From a virus: a DNA stretch of 64,000 nt. The DNA lies in the IMG/VR virus record IMGVR_UViG_3300029983_000007, positions 248,001 to 312,000 of that record. One strand, 5' to 3'. A model generated the notes under the pieces. It saw only the letters and a program-made list of their open reading frames with translations, was not told where the DNA came from and searched no databases. Below, piece by piece: positions 17,224-25,939 of this stretch. Made by a program: the position numbers and the translations under genes. Position 1 is the stretch's first letter; every line of letters starts with the position of its first letter.

Positions 17224-17243
17224 TTTTTTATATATAGTTAAAA
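17224..17243 (+). promoter_or_regulatory. Candidate phage promoter (T-tract + TATATA)
   Basis: TTTTTTATATATAGTTAAAA lies 13 bases before the first gene of the array at 17256 and matches the motif at 7224 and 39255. Confidence 0.5.
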
Positions 17244-17255
17244 TTAATTTTTAGT

Positions 17256-17567
17256 ATGAAAATAGAAAAATTCAATGAAAAGTCAGATAGCAGTACGGGA
17301 ATATACGCGATTGTTAGCATACCTGAGGATAAACGTCAAATTAATTTTAATGATTTGTTGAAAGATGAATATTATATAAAATATAAAAAAGTTCATGAGA
17401 ATGATGAAAAATCTTTAATTCAATATTCAATTGAGCACTATCTTTTTGAGCAAGGATTATTAAAATTTAGTTATAAATTAGTTGATGAATCTGGTACTGA
17501 GGTAAAAATTGAAGAATTAGATAAAAGGATAGAACTTAACAATAACACAAACAAATTTAATATATGA
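17256..17567 (+). CDS. Tagged-array protein with short N-tag
   Basis: Starts MKIEKFNE, an N-tag variant lacking the YI pair but keeping Glu8, and ends NKFNI. 103 residues, no recognised domain. First gene of the 17256-20601 array, ATGA overlap with the next. Confidence 0.85.
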   Translation: MKIEKFNEKSDSSTGIYAIVSIPEDKRQINFNDLLKDEYYIKYKKVHENDEKSLIQYSIEHYLFEQGLLKFSYKLVDESGTEVKIEELDKRIELNNNTNKFNI

Positions 17568-18052
17568 AATATATAAAAACATTTGAATCAAATAAGCAGG
17601 AAAAAAAGATTACTCTAATTAATTTAGATGATGATTCAAAAACAATAAAAGTCACTCAAGGTGAACTTGATGATTTAATAGAAGATGATTTTACTATTCT
17701 ATATGATGATGAAGAAATAGAATATGATTCAAACCATCCAGATGAATGGAGATATGATTCAGATGAAGAAGATGATATAAAAAATGCATTAAAAACATAT
17801 AGAAGTATGATAAAAATGTATTCATTAGGTAGTAAAAAAATGATAAAAGTCACAAAAGAAGAACTTGATGTGTTAATAGAAGAAGATTTTACAATTCTGT
17901 ATGATGATGAAGAAATAGGGCATGATCCAAGTCTACCAAATGAATGGAGATATGATGATGATGACGAAGAAGAAATAACTAGATGGTTGGAATTATATAG
18001 AATATTAAAAGATCCAGAAAAAGTTAATCAAACAATAAAATTCAACTTATGA
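17564..18052 (+). CDS. Tagged-array protein with internal duplication
   Basis: N-tag MKYIKTFE, C-tag IKFNL. Two tandem copies of an acidic module of about 60 residues are visible: IKVTQGELDDLIEDDFTIL... and IKVTKEELDVLIEEDFTIL..., each followed by YDDEEI and EWRYD. Function unknown. Confidence 0.88.
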   Translation: MKYIKTFESNKQEKKITLINLDDDSKTIKVTQGELDDLIEDDFTILYDDEEIEYDSNHPDEWRYDSDEEDDIKNALKTYRSMIKMYSLGSKKMIKVTKEELDVLIEEDFTILYDDEEIGHDPSLPNEWRYDDDDEEEITRWLELYRILKDPEKVNQTIKFNL

Positions 18053-18555
18053 AATATATAAAGAGATTTGAATATTTAAATCAAGATGATGCATTATTTT
18101 ATATGGAAGTAACTCCAGAAGTTGCACTTAGCTATTGTAGTGGTAATCCTCTACCTTCCAATGACCCTATTCCATTAAACTATCAAATATTAGAATATGC
18201 ATTTGGAATGCCAATTGGCGGTGCAACAGATGAAGAATACGATGAAGTTGCTCAGGAGAATTGCGATTGGTATGATGGAACATTACAATCAATAAAAGAT
18301 GGCATCAATACTGTCAACTCTTTTGATTTTGCAAGTGAAGGACCAGATTTTGTATTGGGCATAAATTATGAAGGAAACTTAGAAGATGAATCAGCAGAAT
18401 TTGGTGATCTTTATATTTTTTTTAAAGATTACAGAAAGATTGAACTGATTTTTGTTTATGATTGTAAAAAGGAGAAATATTATAGTCCACACATATTCAA
18501 AAATCTTTATCGTACTCCTGGATTATACAATAATATAGATAAATTTAACTTATGA
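18049..18555 (+). CDS. Tagged-array protein, DUF-like middle
   Basis: N-tag MKYIKRFE, C-tag DKFNL, 168 residues. The Trp/Tyr/Asp-rich middle (QENCDWYDGTLQSIKDG, FVLGINYEGNL) differs from other members, and I do not recognise it. ATGA overlaps on both sides. Confidence 0.87.
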   Translation: MKYIKRFEYLNQDDALFYMEVTPEVALSYCSGNPLPSNDPIPLNYQILEYAFGMPIGGATDEEYDEVAQENCDWYDGTLQSIKDGINTVNSFDFASEGPDFVLGINYEGNLEDESAEFGDLYIFFKDYRKIELIFVYDCKKEKYYSPHIFKNLYRTPGLYNNIDKFNL

Positions 18556-18905
18556 AATATATAAAAAAATTTGAAAAATTTGAAAATATTCTAAAAATAG
18601 GAGATTATGTTTTGGCTATATCAAAGGCTAATGATGTGATTTTCACCAGTTATATTAACAATTCAATCGGTGAAGTAATTAAAATTACTCCTGTATATTC
18701 TAAAAATGAAGGAAATAAATATAAAGTATACGATGATATTGATATTAGATATTATGGTGTACCAAAAAGTGAAATTGATTTGTTTACAAAAGAAAAAAAG
18801 CATAACTCATATAAAATAAAATTTCCTTCGTATATGATTTATAAATTTTCAGAAAATAAAGAAGAATTAGAAATTGAAATAAACGCAAATAAATTTAACT
18901 TATGA
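18552..18905 (+). CDS. Tagged-array protein, GDYV type
   Basis: N-tag MKYIKKFE, IGDYVLAISKAND core, helical cap ENKEELEIEI, C-tag NKFNL. Small SH3/KOW-like fold inferred. ATGA overlaps on both sides. Confidence 0.88.
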   Translation: MKYIKKFEKFENILKIGDYVLAISKANDVIFTSYINNSIGEVIKITPVYSKNEGNKYKVYDDIDIRYYGVPKSEIDLFTKEKKHNSYKIKFPSYMIYKFSENKEELEIEINANKFNL

Positions 18906-19213
18906 AATATATAAAAAAATTCGAACAGAATATAGATTTACCAGAAAGAGGTGATTATGTATTAATGAATAGTTATGGAATATCTGAAGTTGAATATTTT
19001 GTAACTCATAATTATGGAGTATATCTTAATGCTTATATTGATAAATTGACTAAAGATCCAAAAATTAGAGTTAGATATGAAAATATACCAGGCAACATAG
19101 CTTTGTTTTTTCATGATGACACAATAACATTTGATATGGAGTTATTAGTTGCTTATGGTAAAACAATAGAAGAGTTAGAAATGAAATTAAAAGCAAATAA
19201 GTTTAACTTATGA
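18902..19213 (+). CDS. Tagged-array protein, GDYV type
   Basis: N-tag MKYIKKFE, RGDYVLMNSYG core, YENIPGNIALFF segment, cap IEELEMKL, C-tag NKFNL. Close in plan to the next two genes, so these are probably local duplicates. Confidence 0.88.
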   Translation: MKYIKKFEQNIDLPERGDYVLMNSYGISEVEYFVTHNYGVYLNAYIDKLTKDPKIRVRYENIPGNIALFFHDDTITFDMELLVAYGKTIEELEMKLKANKFNL

Positions 19214-19539
19214 AATATATTAAAAAATTTGAATTGAATACAAATATACCTGAGATTGGTGATTATATATTGACAGTATATGACATAAAAAATGATAGAA
19301 ATACTTCTATTAATCAGTTAAAAAAATTCATAGATAATACCATAGGAATAGTAGTAGATGACTTAGAATTTGGTGTACATAATAATTATGTTCGTGTAAA
19401 ATATGAAAACATTCCTGAAAATATAAAGAATTTTTTTATAGATGATAGAAAGAGATTTAATATTGTTAGCATAGTTGATTATGATAAAGATTTAGAAACA
19501 TTAAAATATAAAATTGAAGCAAATAAATTTAACATATGA
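19210..19539 (+). CDS. Tagged-array protein, GDYV type
   Basis: N-tag MKYIKKFE, IGDYILTVYD core, YENIPENIKNFF segment, C-tag NKFNI. ATGA overlaps with both neighbours. Confidence 0.88.
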   Translation: MKYIKKFELNTNIPEIGDYILTVYDIKNDRNTSINQLKKFIDNTIGIVVDDLEFGVHNNYVRVKYENIPENIKNFFIDDRKRFNIVSIVDYDKDLETLKYKIEANKFNI

Positions 19540-19871
19540 AATATATAAGGAAGTTTGAAGAAAAAAATAGTGAACCAAAGGAAGGAGATTATGTATTAAT
19601 GAATTCTACAATGATGAATCCTAATCTAAATGAATTTATTGATAATGAAGTTGGTAAAATCGTAAAAATTGATGATAAACGTGGTTTCATATCAGTAGAA
19701 GTTGAATATGAAAATATTCCTATGGAAATTGCAAGCTTATTTGGATATAATGATTATAAAAATCATGAAAATACAGGAATAAAAGTTTTTTTAATGAGTA
19801 GTATAATTGAATTTTCTGATAACAAAACAGATTTAGAATATAAAATAAACGCAAGAAAATTTAACTTATGA
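19536..19871 (+). CDS. Tagged-array protein, GDYV type
   Basis: N-tag MKYIRKFE, EGDYVLMNST core, YENIPMEIASLF segment, C-tag RKFNL. It resembles the proteins at 18902 and 19210, but the sequences have diverged over most of their length, so the duplication is not recent. Confidence 0.88.
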   Translation: MKYIRKFEEKNSEPKEGDYVLMNSTMMNPNLNEFIDNEVGKIVKIDDKRGFISVEVEYENIPMEIASLFGYNDYKNHENTGIKVFLMSSIIEFSDNKTDLEYKINARKFNL

Positions 19872-20206
19872 AACATATAAAAAAATTTGAAATATATAAA
19901 CAGTGGGATAATGAAAATAGATATTGGGAAGTGACATTGTTACGTCCATATTTTATTTTATCATTAAGAAAAATCGGAGTTCCAAATGATTTAATTGCGG
20001 AATGGGATGAACAGTACTTAAATGAAGATCATATTGTATACGTATATAAAGAAGAAATTAAAAATTATGATAGTTTGATTGATGACTATGATATTATAAC
20101 TGAATGGAGATTGCAGCTAGATAAAGATGACAGAGATAAATATATATTTGGAGGTAGAATTAAACTTAGAGAATTTGAAATAGATGCAGATAAATTTAAC
20201 TTATGA
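19868..20206 (+). CDS. Tagged-array protein, unknown middle
   Basis: N-tag MKHIKKFE, C-tag DKFNL. The Trp-rich middle (YFILSLRKIGVPNDLIAEWD) resembles the tagged protein at 55360 (VYFIAITKIGMTQDEISHWI), another subfamily shared between distant arrays. Function unknown. Confidence 0.87.
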   Translation: MKHIKKFEIYKQWDNENRYWEVTLLRPYFILSLRKIGVPNDLIAEWDEQYLNEDHIVYVYKEEIKNYDSLIDDYDIITEWRLQLDKDDRDKYIFGGRIKLREFEIDADKFNL

Positions 20207-20601
20207 GATACATAAAAACTTTTGAAAGTTCTTTAAATCAAGAAGAAAAAGAAACATTACTAAATAATACTGCTTATTATTTAGAAGAAGTTATACCAAA
20301 AATAGAAGGATTTTAAGAATGCGTATGGTCAGCCACTGATTGGATTGATTATGATGTTGATAACGATGTTGAATTTACATTTTATTTTGATACTATGTAT
20401 TTTGAAGATGAGGAAGATTTTGAAAAATTTGAAGAGTTCTTAACTGAAAACAATTTAGATAATGATATAAAAGAGAGTTATTATGACATAAAAGATAATT
20501 TTATTAATAAAAGAATGTTAAGCATGTCAATAAAAATACCAATAAAAAAGGTGATTGAATTAGGAGAGTTATATAATTCTATGCATAAATTTAACATATA
20601 A
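20203..20601 (+). pseudogene. Tagged-array gene split by an in-frame stop
   Basis: MRYIKTFE opens a frame that meets TAA at 20314-20316 after 37 codons. The same frame then continues without further stops (VWSATDWIDYDVDND...FEKFEEFL) to the C-tag HKFNI. One base change would restore a 132-residue protein. Start and junction are normal, so this is a nonsense pseudogene. The 3' part has an ATG at 20395 and could still be made as a fragment. Confidence 0.85.
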
Positions 20602-20699
20602 AAACCAAAATAAAAAATTAATATATAATTATAACCATATCAATATTTTATCATTTTTTTATTTAAAAATGAAGATAAAATTAATATAGAGTTATAATT

Positions 20700-20912
20700 A
20701 TGAAAGTTAAAATAAACGATTTAAATCAAATCACGAAAGAAATAGCATTAGATAAACTTTCTGAATCAAACACATTAGATTTAGATCAAATCGATGAATA
20801 TCTTGATATTTTATCTGCTTTGAAGGACGGAATGATTGTTTTTAATATATCAACAACTGCAGGAGATTATATATTATTTATAACTGCGAATCAATCTAAA
20901 AATTTAATATAA
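20700..20912 (+). CDS. Small untagged protein within the array
   Basis: 70 residues starting MKVKINDLNQITKEIALDKL; no N-tag, no C-tag. It may have two helices and a strand-rich end. It is preceded by 98 non-coding bases, so it probably has its own promoter and leads into the gene at 20916. Confidence 0.7.
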   Translation: MKVKINDLNQITKEIALDKLSESNTLDLDQIDEYLDILSALKDGMIVFNISTTAGDYILFITANQSKNLI

Positions 20913-20915
20913 TTC

Positions 20916-21431
20916 ATGAAATACTTAAAAACTTTTGAGAAACAAAAAGAAAAGGAAAAAGAAGATATTATATTATATAAAAATGAGGATTTTACAATTA
21001 CAGTAAATGATAAAGGTAATATGACTTATTTTAATGATTATATGTCAAAATCTCCAATTTATGGTATAATGTTTGAAATAAAAAACAAATCTAAATATTT
21101 AAATGATACTGAATTACGAGATATTAAAATAACAGAATCAGAAAAATACTTTGCTATATTATCATTAGATCCAAAATATGAAAGTAATAGGGTTAAATAT
21201 CATTCCTCTATTATAAATAACTTCTTGATAAGAAATGGAAATAAAATAGAACTATCAGATATTTCAGATAAAGCTTACACAGCATTGAATGAAAGATATT
21301 TTCCTATGATAGAAGATATTATAAAAAAATCTGAAACAATTGGTGATTTAATTGATTATTTTAAAGTTTTATATGATGAAATAACAGAGAATTTACCTAC
21401 CTATTTGGCTACATCAAAATTTAACATATAA
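20916..21431 (+). CDS. Tagged-array protein, unknown middle
   Basis: N-tag MKYLKTFE, C-tag SKFNI, 171 residues; Lys/Glu-rich after the tag, then a mixed fold with no recognised domain. Last gene of its array, directly before a terminator. Confidence 0.87.
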   Translation: MKYLKTFEKQKEKEKEDIILYKNEDFTITVNDKGNMTYFNDYMSKSPIYGIMFEIKNKSKYLNDTELRDIKITESEKYFAILSLDPKYESNRVKYHSSIINNFLIRNGNKIELSDISDKAYTALNERYFPMIEDIIKKSETIGDLIDYFKVLYDEITENLPTYLATSKFNI

Positions 21432-21461
21432 AAAACTCATCAATTAAATTGATGAGTTTTT
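21431..21461. terminator. Bidirectional terminator
   Basis: A 15-bp perfect stem (AAAAACTCATCAATT and complement) with a 1-base spacer between convergent genes. Confidence 0.86.
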
Positions 21462-21463
21462 AT

Positions 21464-22156
21464 TTATTTCCATTTTTTAATAAATTCTTTTTCATTTTTT
21501 CTAAATAAAAGATCAAATCTATATCCATCACAAGTAAGAATTTTGTCCACAGAATATTTGAATTTAACTTTACCATAATGTTCATTATACTCAAACATTT
21601 TCTTACCGCAAATTTTAAATATTTTCTTACGCTTTCTTGGTAATCTCTTTCTAACCATTTCCCAACGAGAAGGATTTGGATTTTTTGGTTTTGTGTATGA
21701 ATGTTTTTTACAATAATAATTGTCTTTATAATCAGTGCTATATGATGTTGGTTTACCACATTTACAGCAAGTTGTTAGTGGTTCAAATACAGTAGCTGAA
21801 TATGAGCATTTTTTACAATATGCATATCCATCTGTTCTATCTCTACGTTCCATTTCATGTTCACACACTGAAATTTTTTGAAATTTTTGCCAAGCATTTT
21901 CTTCAGCTTCTTCAATTGTATTTCCTTCTCCTCTGATAAAACAATCTGGTTGTTTTGGAAATGCTTCAAAGAATGCTGTTTCATAACATTCTTTATTTGA
22001 AAGTTCATCAGATAATGCATCTAAAGTATTACCAGAAAAGATTTTATCTAAACTACCTGATGGTAAAACAACTCCATGTTCTCCTCCTTGACAAAAACAA
22101 TTCCATTCATACTTAGAATCATATCCTTCTTTTTTGCCTGATATTTGTACTTTCAT
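21464..22156 (-). CDS. Zinc-binding protein with two Cys/His clusters
   Basis: 230 residues. CEHEMERR...YCKKC (about 98-119) and CCKCGKP...YYCKKH (about 129-150) predict two zinc sites; a basic segment RKRLPRKRKK follows. The N-terminal half has EEAEENAWQKFQK, typical of phage proteins of this type. Nucleic-acid binding is likely, function unknown. Confidence 0.82.
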   Translation of the reverse strand: MKVQISGKKEGYDSKYEWNCFCQGGEHGVVLPSGSLDKIFSGNTLDALSDELSNKECYETAFFEAFPKQPDCFIRGEGNTIEEAEENAWQKFQKISVCEHEMERRDRTDGYAYCKKCSYSATVFEPLTTCCKCGKPTSYSTDYKDNYYCKKHSYTKPKNPNPSRWEMVRKRLPRKRKKIFKICGKKMFEYNEHYGKVKFKYSVDKILTCDGYRFDLLFRKNEKEFIKKWK

Positions 22157-22159
22157 GAT

Positions 22160-22375
22160 TTATTCACTTATTTCGTTTAACTGTTTTAACTTTTTTTTTC
22201 TTATTTCTTTTTCAGTATAAAAATAATTATTTATATTTGATATGAATATTTCTTCAAAATCATAAAAATAATATTCATTAATAAATATAAATCCGTTATT
22301 ATTCTCATTTTTGCCATAATACATTTTTCCTACTATAAAATTATCATTGTATGCTTTTTTACATAAATATTTCAT
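22160..22375 (-). CDS. K-tail family small protein
   Basis: 71 residues, MKYLCKKAYNDNFIVGKMYY at the start and RKKKLKQLNE at the end. One of four tandem paralogues (to 23108): a Cys-Lys-Lys-Tyr opening, a GKxY turn, beta-rich middle, and a basic helical end. The start overlaps the upstream paralogue. Confidence 0.82.
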   Translation of the reverse strand: MKYLCKKAYNDNFIVGKMYYGKNENNNGFIFINEYYFYDFEEIFISNINNYFYTEKEIRKKKLKQLNEISE

Positions 22376-22622
22376 TTAATTTTTTCAATTTAAGTTTTCT
22401 GTTTTCTCCAATATTAATAAAATAATCTTTTAATTTTGGTTCTAAATTTCCAGACACAACAAATTTGGTATTACAAACAAAAATATATTCATATGCTAAA
22501 TATTTATTTTTCAATCTAATATTGCTTAGATTATATTTATTAAGATGAATAATATTATCACTATGATAATATTCTCCTGATTTAATATAACTAGAATAAG
22601 TTTTTATACATTTTAATCTCAT
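22359..22622 (-). CDS. K-tail family small protein
   Basis: 87 residues, MRLKCIKTYSSYIKSGEYYH at the start, NRKLKLKKLNE at the end. It shares LEPKLKDYF with the next paralogue, so the two are recent duplicates. Function unknown. Confidence 0.82.
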   Translation of the reverse strand: MRLKCIKTYSSYIKSGEYYHSDNIIHLNKYNLSNIRLKNKYLAYEYIFVCNTKFVVSGNLEPKLKDYFINIGENRKLKLKKLNEIFM

Positions 22623-22629
22623 ATGTAAT

Positions 22630-22854
22630 CTACTGTAATTTTTTCAATTTTATTTTTCGTATTTCTTTTTCAGTATAAAAATAATCTTTTAATTTTGGTT
22701 CTGCAATTCCATCAATTACAAATTTATATCCTTTTAGATTAATATATTTAAAAAAAGAACCTGATAATAAATAATCAGAATGAATAATATCATCACAACT
22801 GCAATAATTTCCAACATTAATGTTTCTATATGTTTTTTTACATAAATATCTCAT
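22630..22854 (-). CDS. K-tail family small protein
   Basis: 74 residues, MRYLCKKTYRNINVGNYCS at the start and EKEIRKIKLKKL at the end. A CAAAGATA (minus: TATCTTTG) box 20 bases upstream fits a host-type -7 element. Confidence 0.82.
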   Translation of the reverse strand: MRYLCKKTYRNINVGNYCSCDDIIHSDYLLSGSFFKYINLKGYKFVIDGIAEPKLKDYFYTEKEIRKIKLKKLQ

Positions 22855-22889
22855 ATAATAATTTTAAGTAAAAACAAAGATACAATAAA

Positions 22890-23108
22890 TTATTTAATAT
22901 TACACAATATTTCTAATTTTATTTTTCGTATTTCTTTTTCACTATAAAAATAATCATTTATTTTTGGAGAACAATATAGATTATTATCATCTGTTAAAAA
23001 AAGTAAACTATTTATTTGAATCATTTTAGAATTAGTTAAAATAACACAATCATAAAATTTTCCAATAATAATATCTTTTGAATATGTTTTTTTGCATAGA
23101 TATTTCAT
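22890..23108 (-). CDS. K-tail family small protein
   Basis: 72 residues, MKYLCKKTYSKDIIIGKFYD at the start, EKEIRKIKLEILCN at the end. I chose the ATG that overlaps the upstream stop as ATGA; it also lines up with the start of the other paralogues. Confidence 0.82.
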   Translation of the reverse strand: MKYLCKKTYSKDIIIGKFYDCVILTNSKMIQINSLLFLTDDNNLYCSPKINDYFYSEKEIRKIKLEILCNIK

Positions 23109-23308
23109 TTGCACTTATTCATTATTGTTAATATTTCATCTTTGTCATTGATAGTATATTTTTTTAAATCATTCATTATATTTAAAGAGAATGAATCTTC
23201 AAATAATACTACATCACTTTTAAAATATTTAAAAAAATTCAAATAATCACCTGAATTTGATATATTTTTAAGTGAATCTTTTGATATAAATCTTTTGTTG
23301 AATCCCAT
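23105..23308 (-). CDS. Hypothetical small protein
   Basis: 67 residues, helical, no recognised domain. First gene of the minus-strand group that runs to 21464. Confidence 0.72.
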   Translation of the reverse strand: MGFNKRFISKDSLKNISNSGDYLNFFKYFKSDVVLFEDSFSLNIMNDLKKYTINDKDEILTIMNKCK

Positions 23309-23403
23309 AATTTTTTATTTTTAATTTATATGATTATTAATTTGGTATGTTTTATATTTAAGAATATTTAACCACAAAATAATGATATTAATTGACATAT
23401 ATT

Positions 23404-23433
23404 TTTGTATATCAGATTTTTGTTGTACTTTTG
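23404..23433 (+). promoter_or_regulatory. Host-type (Bacteroidota) promoter
   Basis: TTTG, 18 bases, then TACTTTTG, matching the Bacteroidota primary sigma consensus TTTG/TAnnTTTG. It stands 27 bases before the start of the gene at 23461 and probably drives the four-gene group ending near 25782. Confidence 0.78.
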
Positions 23434-23460
23434 TGTATCATTAATTAAAACACAAACAAC

Positions 23461-24222
23461 ATGAAATTAATTGGATTTGCAAATAAATTTTATACTCTGT
23501 GGAGTTATTCAGAAGAAGAGTTATATACTACAGTTAATAATCAACCATATAAATATGGAGTCAAACAGATATATTCTTATATTAAGAATATTTCTTTTGA
23601 TTTAGATAAAGTAAAAGAACTTTATCCTAATGTGAAAATTGATGATGATTTGAAAGGTAAAAGTGCAAGTTGGTCAACTGAACCAAAAATTCAATATCCT
23701 GCTGAATGTTTTCATTTTGGTAAATATGAAGGAAGTTTCATAAGTGAGTGTACAGATAAATCTTATCTGATTTGGTACTTTGAAAATGGTGTTTATGATG
23801 AGCGTCGTACAATAACAACAAACAGATTAATTGAATTAGGATGTTATTTTTATAATGATATATTATTTCAATCTATTGAATTACTTAACCAGTATACTGA
23901 TCATATCAAAAAGCAAGCTGAGATTTCAAAGATGATTATAGAAACATATGAAAAATATAAAATATCTGGTATTTTTTCATATAATTTTTATAATTCATTA
24001 AGTAGTGAAGGAAATTATAGAGATAATTCTTTTGAATTTAGATTTAATGAATTTTCTCAACAGTGTTATGCTGGATATGATTATGGCTTGCCTTTAATGA
24101 ATGGAAAATCTAAAAGAATTAAAAATAAAGTTCTTGAAATGGAAGTAATTACTGAAGAAGATAAAACTTTTGGTAATAAATATCTAAGAGTTTTAAGCAT
24201 CAAATCTATAAAAAATATTTAA
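23461..24222 (+). CDS. Hypothetical protein with DUF3820-like segment
   Basis: 253 residues. FHFGKYEGSFISECTDKSYLI (about 84-104), followed by WYFEN, resembles the FGKyKGk...YLxWl motif of DUF3820 and exonuclease X-like C-termini. The rest is not recognised. It leads an operon with the PARG and HD genes. Confidence 0.82.
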   Translation: MKLIGFANKFYTLWSYSEEELYTTVNNQPYKYGVKQIYSYIKNISFDLDKVKELYPNVKIDDDLKGKSASWSTEPKIQYPAECFHFGKYEGSFISECTDKSYLIWYFENGVYDERRTITTNRLIELGCYFYNDILFQSIELLNQYTDHIKKQAEISKMIIETYEKYKISGIFSYNFYNSLSSEGNYRDNSFEFRFNEFSQQCYAGYDYGLPLMNGKSKRIKNKVLEMEVITEEDKTFGNKYLRVLSIKSIKNI

Positions 24223-24223
24223 T

Positions 24224-25027
24224 ATGATCAAAGAAGAATTAATACAGGTATTTGAAGATACTAAACTACACAGTGAAGGTATATTGAAATCTGAAACAAC
24301 ATATCATTCATTTGATGACAGATTAATGTCAGATGTTAGTATTCCTTGTAGTCAAAACATACAGGTTATTAATTCTGATAGTGTATCTGCTATTACAGAA
24401 TATAGCAAATTAGGGAAAACTTGTGTTCTTAATATGGCATCATTTAAACGTCCAGGTGGTGGAGTTGCAAAAGGCTCAAAAGCACAAGAAGAATGCTTAT
24501 TTAGGTGCTCAAATTTGACTCATCTTATTAATACTGATAACTATCCATTAGGAGATGATAAAGCTTTATATACAAAGGATGCAGTATTTTTTAAGGATGT
24601 ATATTATAACTATATGGATGAGGTTAAATCTGATGTCATAACAATTGCAGCACTAAATCTTAAAAATATTGAGGTTAATAGTAATTTTGATACAATATCG
24701 AAAGATAACATATCATCAATAAATTCTGATGGAGCAAAAATATCAAGGCATGATTATGAAGAATTAACAAAGGAAAAAATAAGATTAATGTTATCACTTG
24801 CAATTAAAAATGATGTTGATATTATTGTATTAGGTTCATTCGGTTGTGGTGTTTTCCAAAATGTTCCTGAAACAATGGCTAAAATGTTTAAAAAATTATT
24901 AGTAAATGAAGGATATTCTAAATATTTTGAGAAAGTAATATTTGCAATCATCAATGATAAAAACTCAGTTGGTAATAATTATGAGATTTTCAAAAATGTT
25001 TTTAGTGATTATAATTTAATATATTAA
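24224..25027 (+). CDS. Bacterial-type poly(ADP-ribose) glycohydrolase
   Basis: 267 residues, TIGR02452-type macrodomain. The signature is complete: NMASFKRPGGGVAKGSKAQEE with the glycine triplet at 78-80 and QEE at 88-90, plus GSFGCGVFQN (about 205-214), which closes the ADP-ribose pocket. The family removes poly- or mono-ADP-ribose from targets. In a phage this could undo ADP-ribosylation by host defences or recycle its own modifications; the target is unknown. It lies 1 base after the gene before it and 2 bases before the HD gene. Confidence 0.92.
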   Translation: MIKEELIQVFEDTKLHSEGILKSETTYHSFDDRLMSDVSIPCSQNIQVINSDSVSAITEYSKLGKTCVLNMASFKRPGGGVAKGSKAQEECLFRCSNLTHLINTDNYPLGDDKALYTKDAVFFKDVYYNYMDEVKSDVITIAALNLKNIEVNSNFDTISKDNISSINSDGAKISRHDYEELTKEKIRLMLSLAIKNDVDIIVLGSFGCGVFQNVPETMAKMFKKLLVNEGYSKYFEKVIFAIINDKNSVGNNYEIFKNVFSDYNLIY

Positions 25028-25029
25028 AA

Positions 25030-25782
25030 ATGAAAAATAAGTTAAACATATTACAAACAAGAAAATTGAGTGATATTGTAAGCAATTTATATAAAGATGG
25101 TGAATTAGAAAAAATTCTACCTGAATTATGTAAATTACATACTACTACTAATGGTCATAAAAATAATTTTTATCATACATTAGGAGTACTTAACAACGTG
25201 ATTGAATATGATAATGATAACTTAAAAATGAAGATTGTCGCTTTATTACACGACATTGGAAAGATTTCTGTTAGAACAAAAAACAATGAAGGAAATTGGA
25301 CATTTCATGATCATGAAAATGTAGGTGCAAAAATGATACATAAAATTTTAAAAAGATTCAATATAACTAATAAGAAAACTGTTGATTATATTTACAGAAT
25401 GGTAAAGTATCATGGTAGGGTAAAGATGCACAGGGATGTAACAGAATCAGCTATAAGAAGGTTAGATGTAGAAGTTGGACATGATATAGTATTAGAGTTA
25501 ATAGAGTTCTGTAAGTGTGACATAACAACTAAATATGATGATAAGCGTCAACGTATTGTTTCAGGATTAGATGAAATAAAGAATAGAATATTAGAGGTTC
25601 GTGAGAAAGACAAAGAATCTAAATGGCGTTCTCCAATCACAGGTATTATAATAATGAAAATGTTAGAAATTACTACTGGTAGAATGGTTGGAGACATAAA
25701 GAAAGTAACTGATGAAAAAATAAAATCAGGTGAATGGACTGAAGAAGATGCTATTAAATATATTAATACATTTAGAAAATAA
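25030..25782 (+). CDS. HD-domain protein, CCA-adding enzyme C-terminal half
   Basis: 250 residues. HD residues: His49 (FYHTLG), His74-Asp75 (LLHDIGK), and HDHENVGAK (93-101). The order and the IVEL/KCD segment match the HD half of bacterial tRNA nucleotidyltransferases, but the nucleotidyltransferase half is absent here and is encoded at 46495. HD domains of this group hydrolyse phosphoesters, including 2',3'-cyclic phosphates. It may form a split enzyme with the product at 46495 or act alone. Confidence 0.88.
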   Translation: MKNKLNILQTRKLSDIVSNLYKDGELEKILPELCKLHTTTNGHKNNFYHTLGVLNNVIEYDNDNLKMKIVALLHDIGKISVRTKNNEGNWTFHDHENVGAKMIHKILKRFNITNKKTVDYIYRMVKYHGRVKMHRDVTESAIRRLDVEVGHDIVLELIEFCKCDITTKYDDKRQRIVSGLDEIKNRILEVREKDKESKWRSPITGIIIMKMLEITTGRMVGDIKKVTDEKIKSGEWTEEDAIKYINTFRK

Positions 25783-25865
25783 TATGTAGTGTAATTAACA
25801 CACTTGATACCCAAAAAAGGAAAACAATTATACTCAAGAGATACTGTAAAATCAGTCATATTCAG

Positions 25866-25896
25866 AAAAAGATAATACTTAGGTATTATCTTTTTT
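25866..25896 (+). terminator. Terminator
   Basis: A 13-bp stem (AAAAAGATAATAC and complement, 4-base loop) followed by T6, ending the operon from 23461. Confidence 0.82.
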
Positions 25897-25939
25897 GTTT
25901 TATAACTCATTATATTAATATATAAATAAAAAATAAAAA

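Noticed and set aside
20314-20316. TAA as a recoded sense codon
   Set aside because: TAA ends many other genes in the window, so reassignment is not supported; a nonsense mutation is simpler.
23309-23460. Further small gene before 23461
   Set aside because: No frame with a start of useful length; the gap is explained by two divergent promoters.
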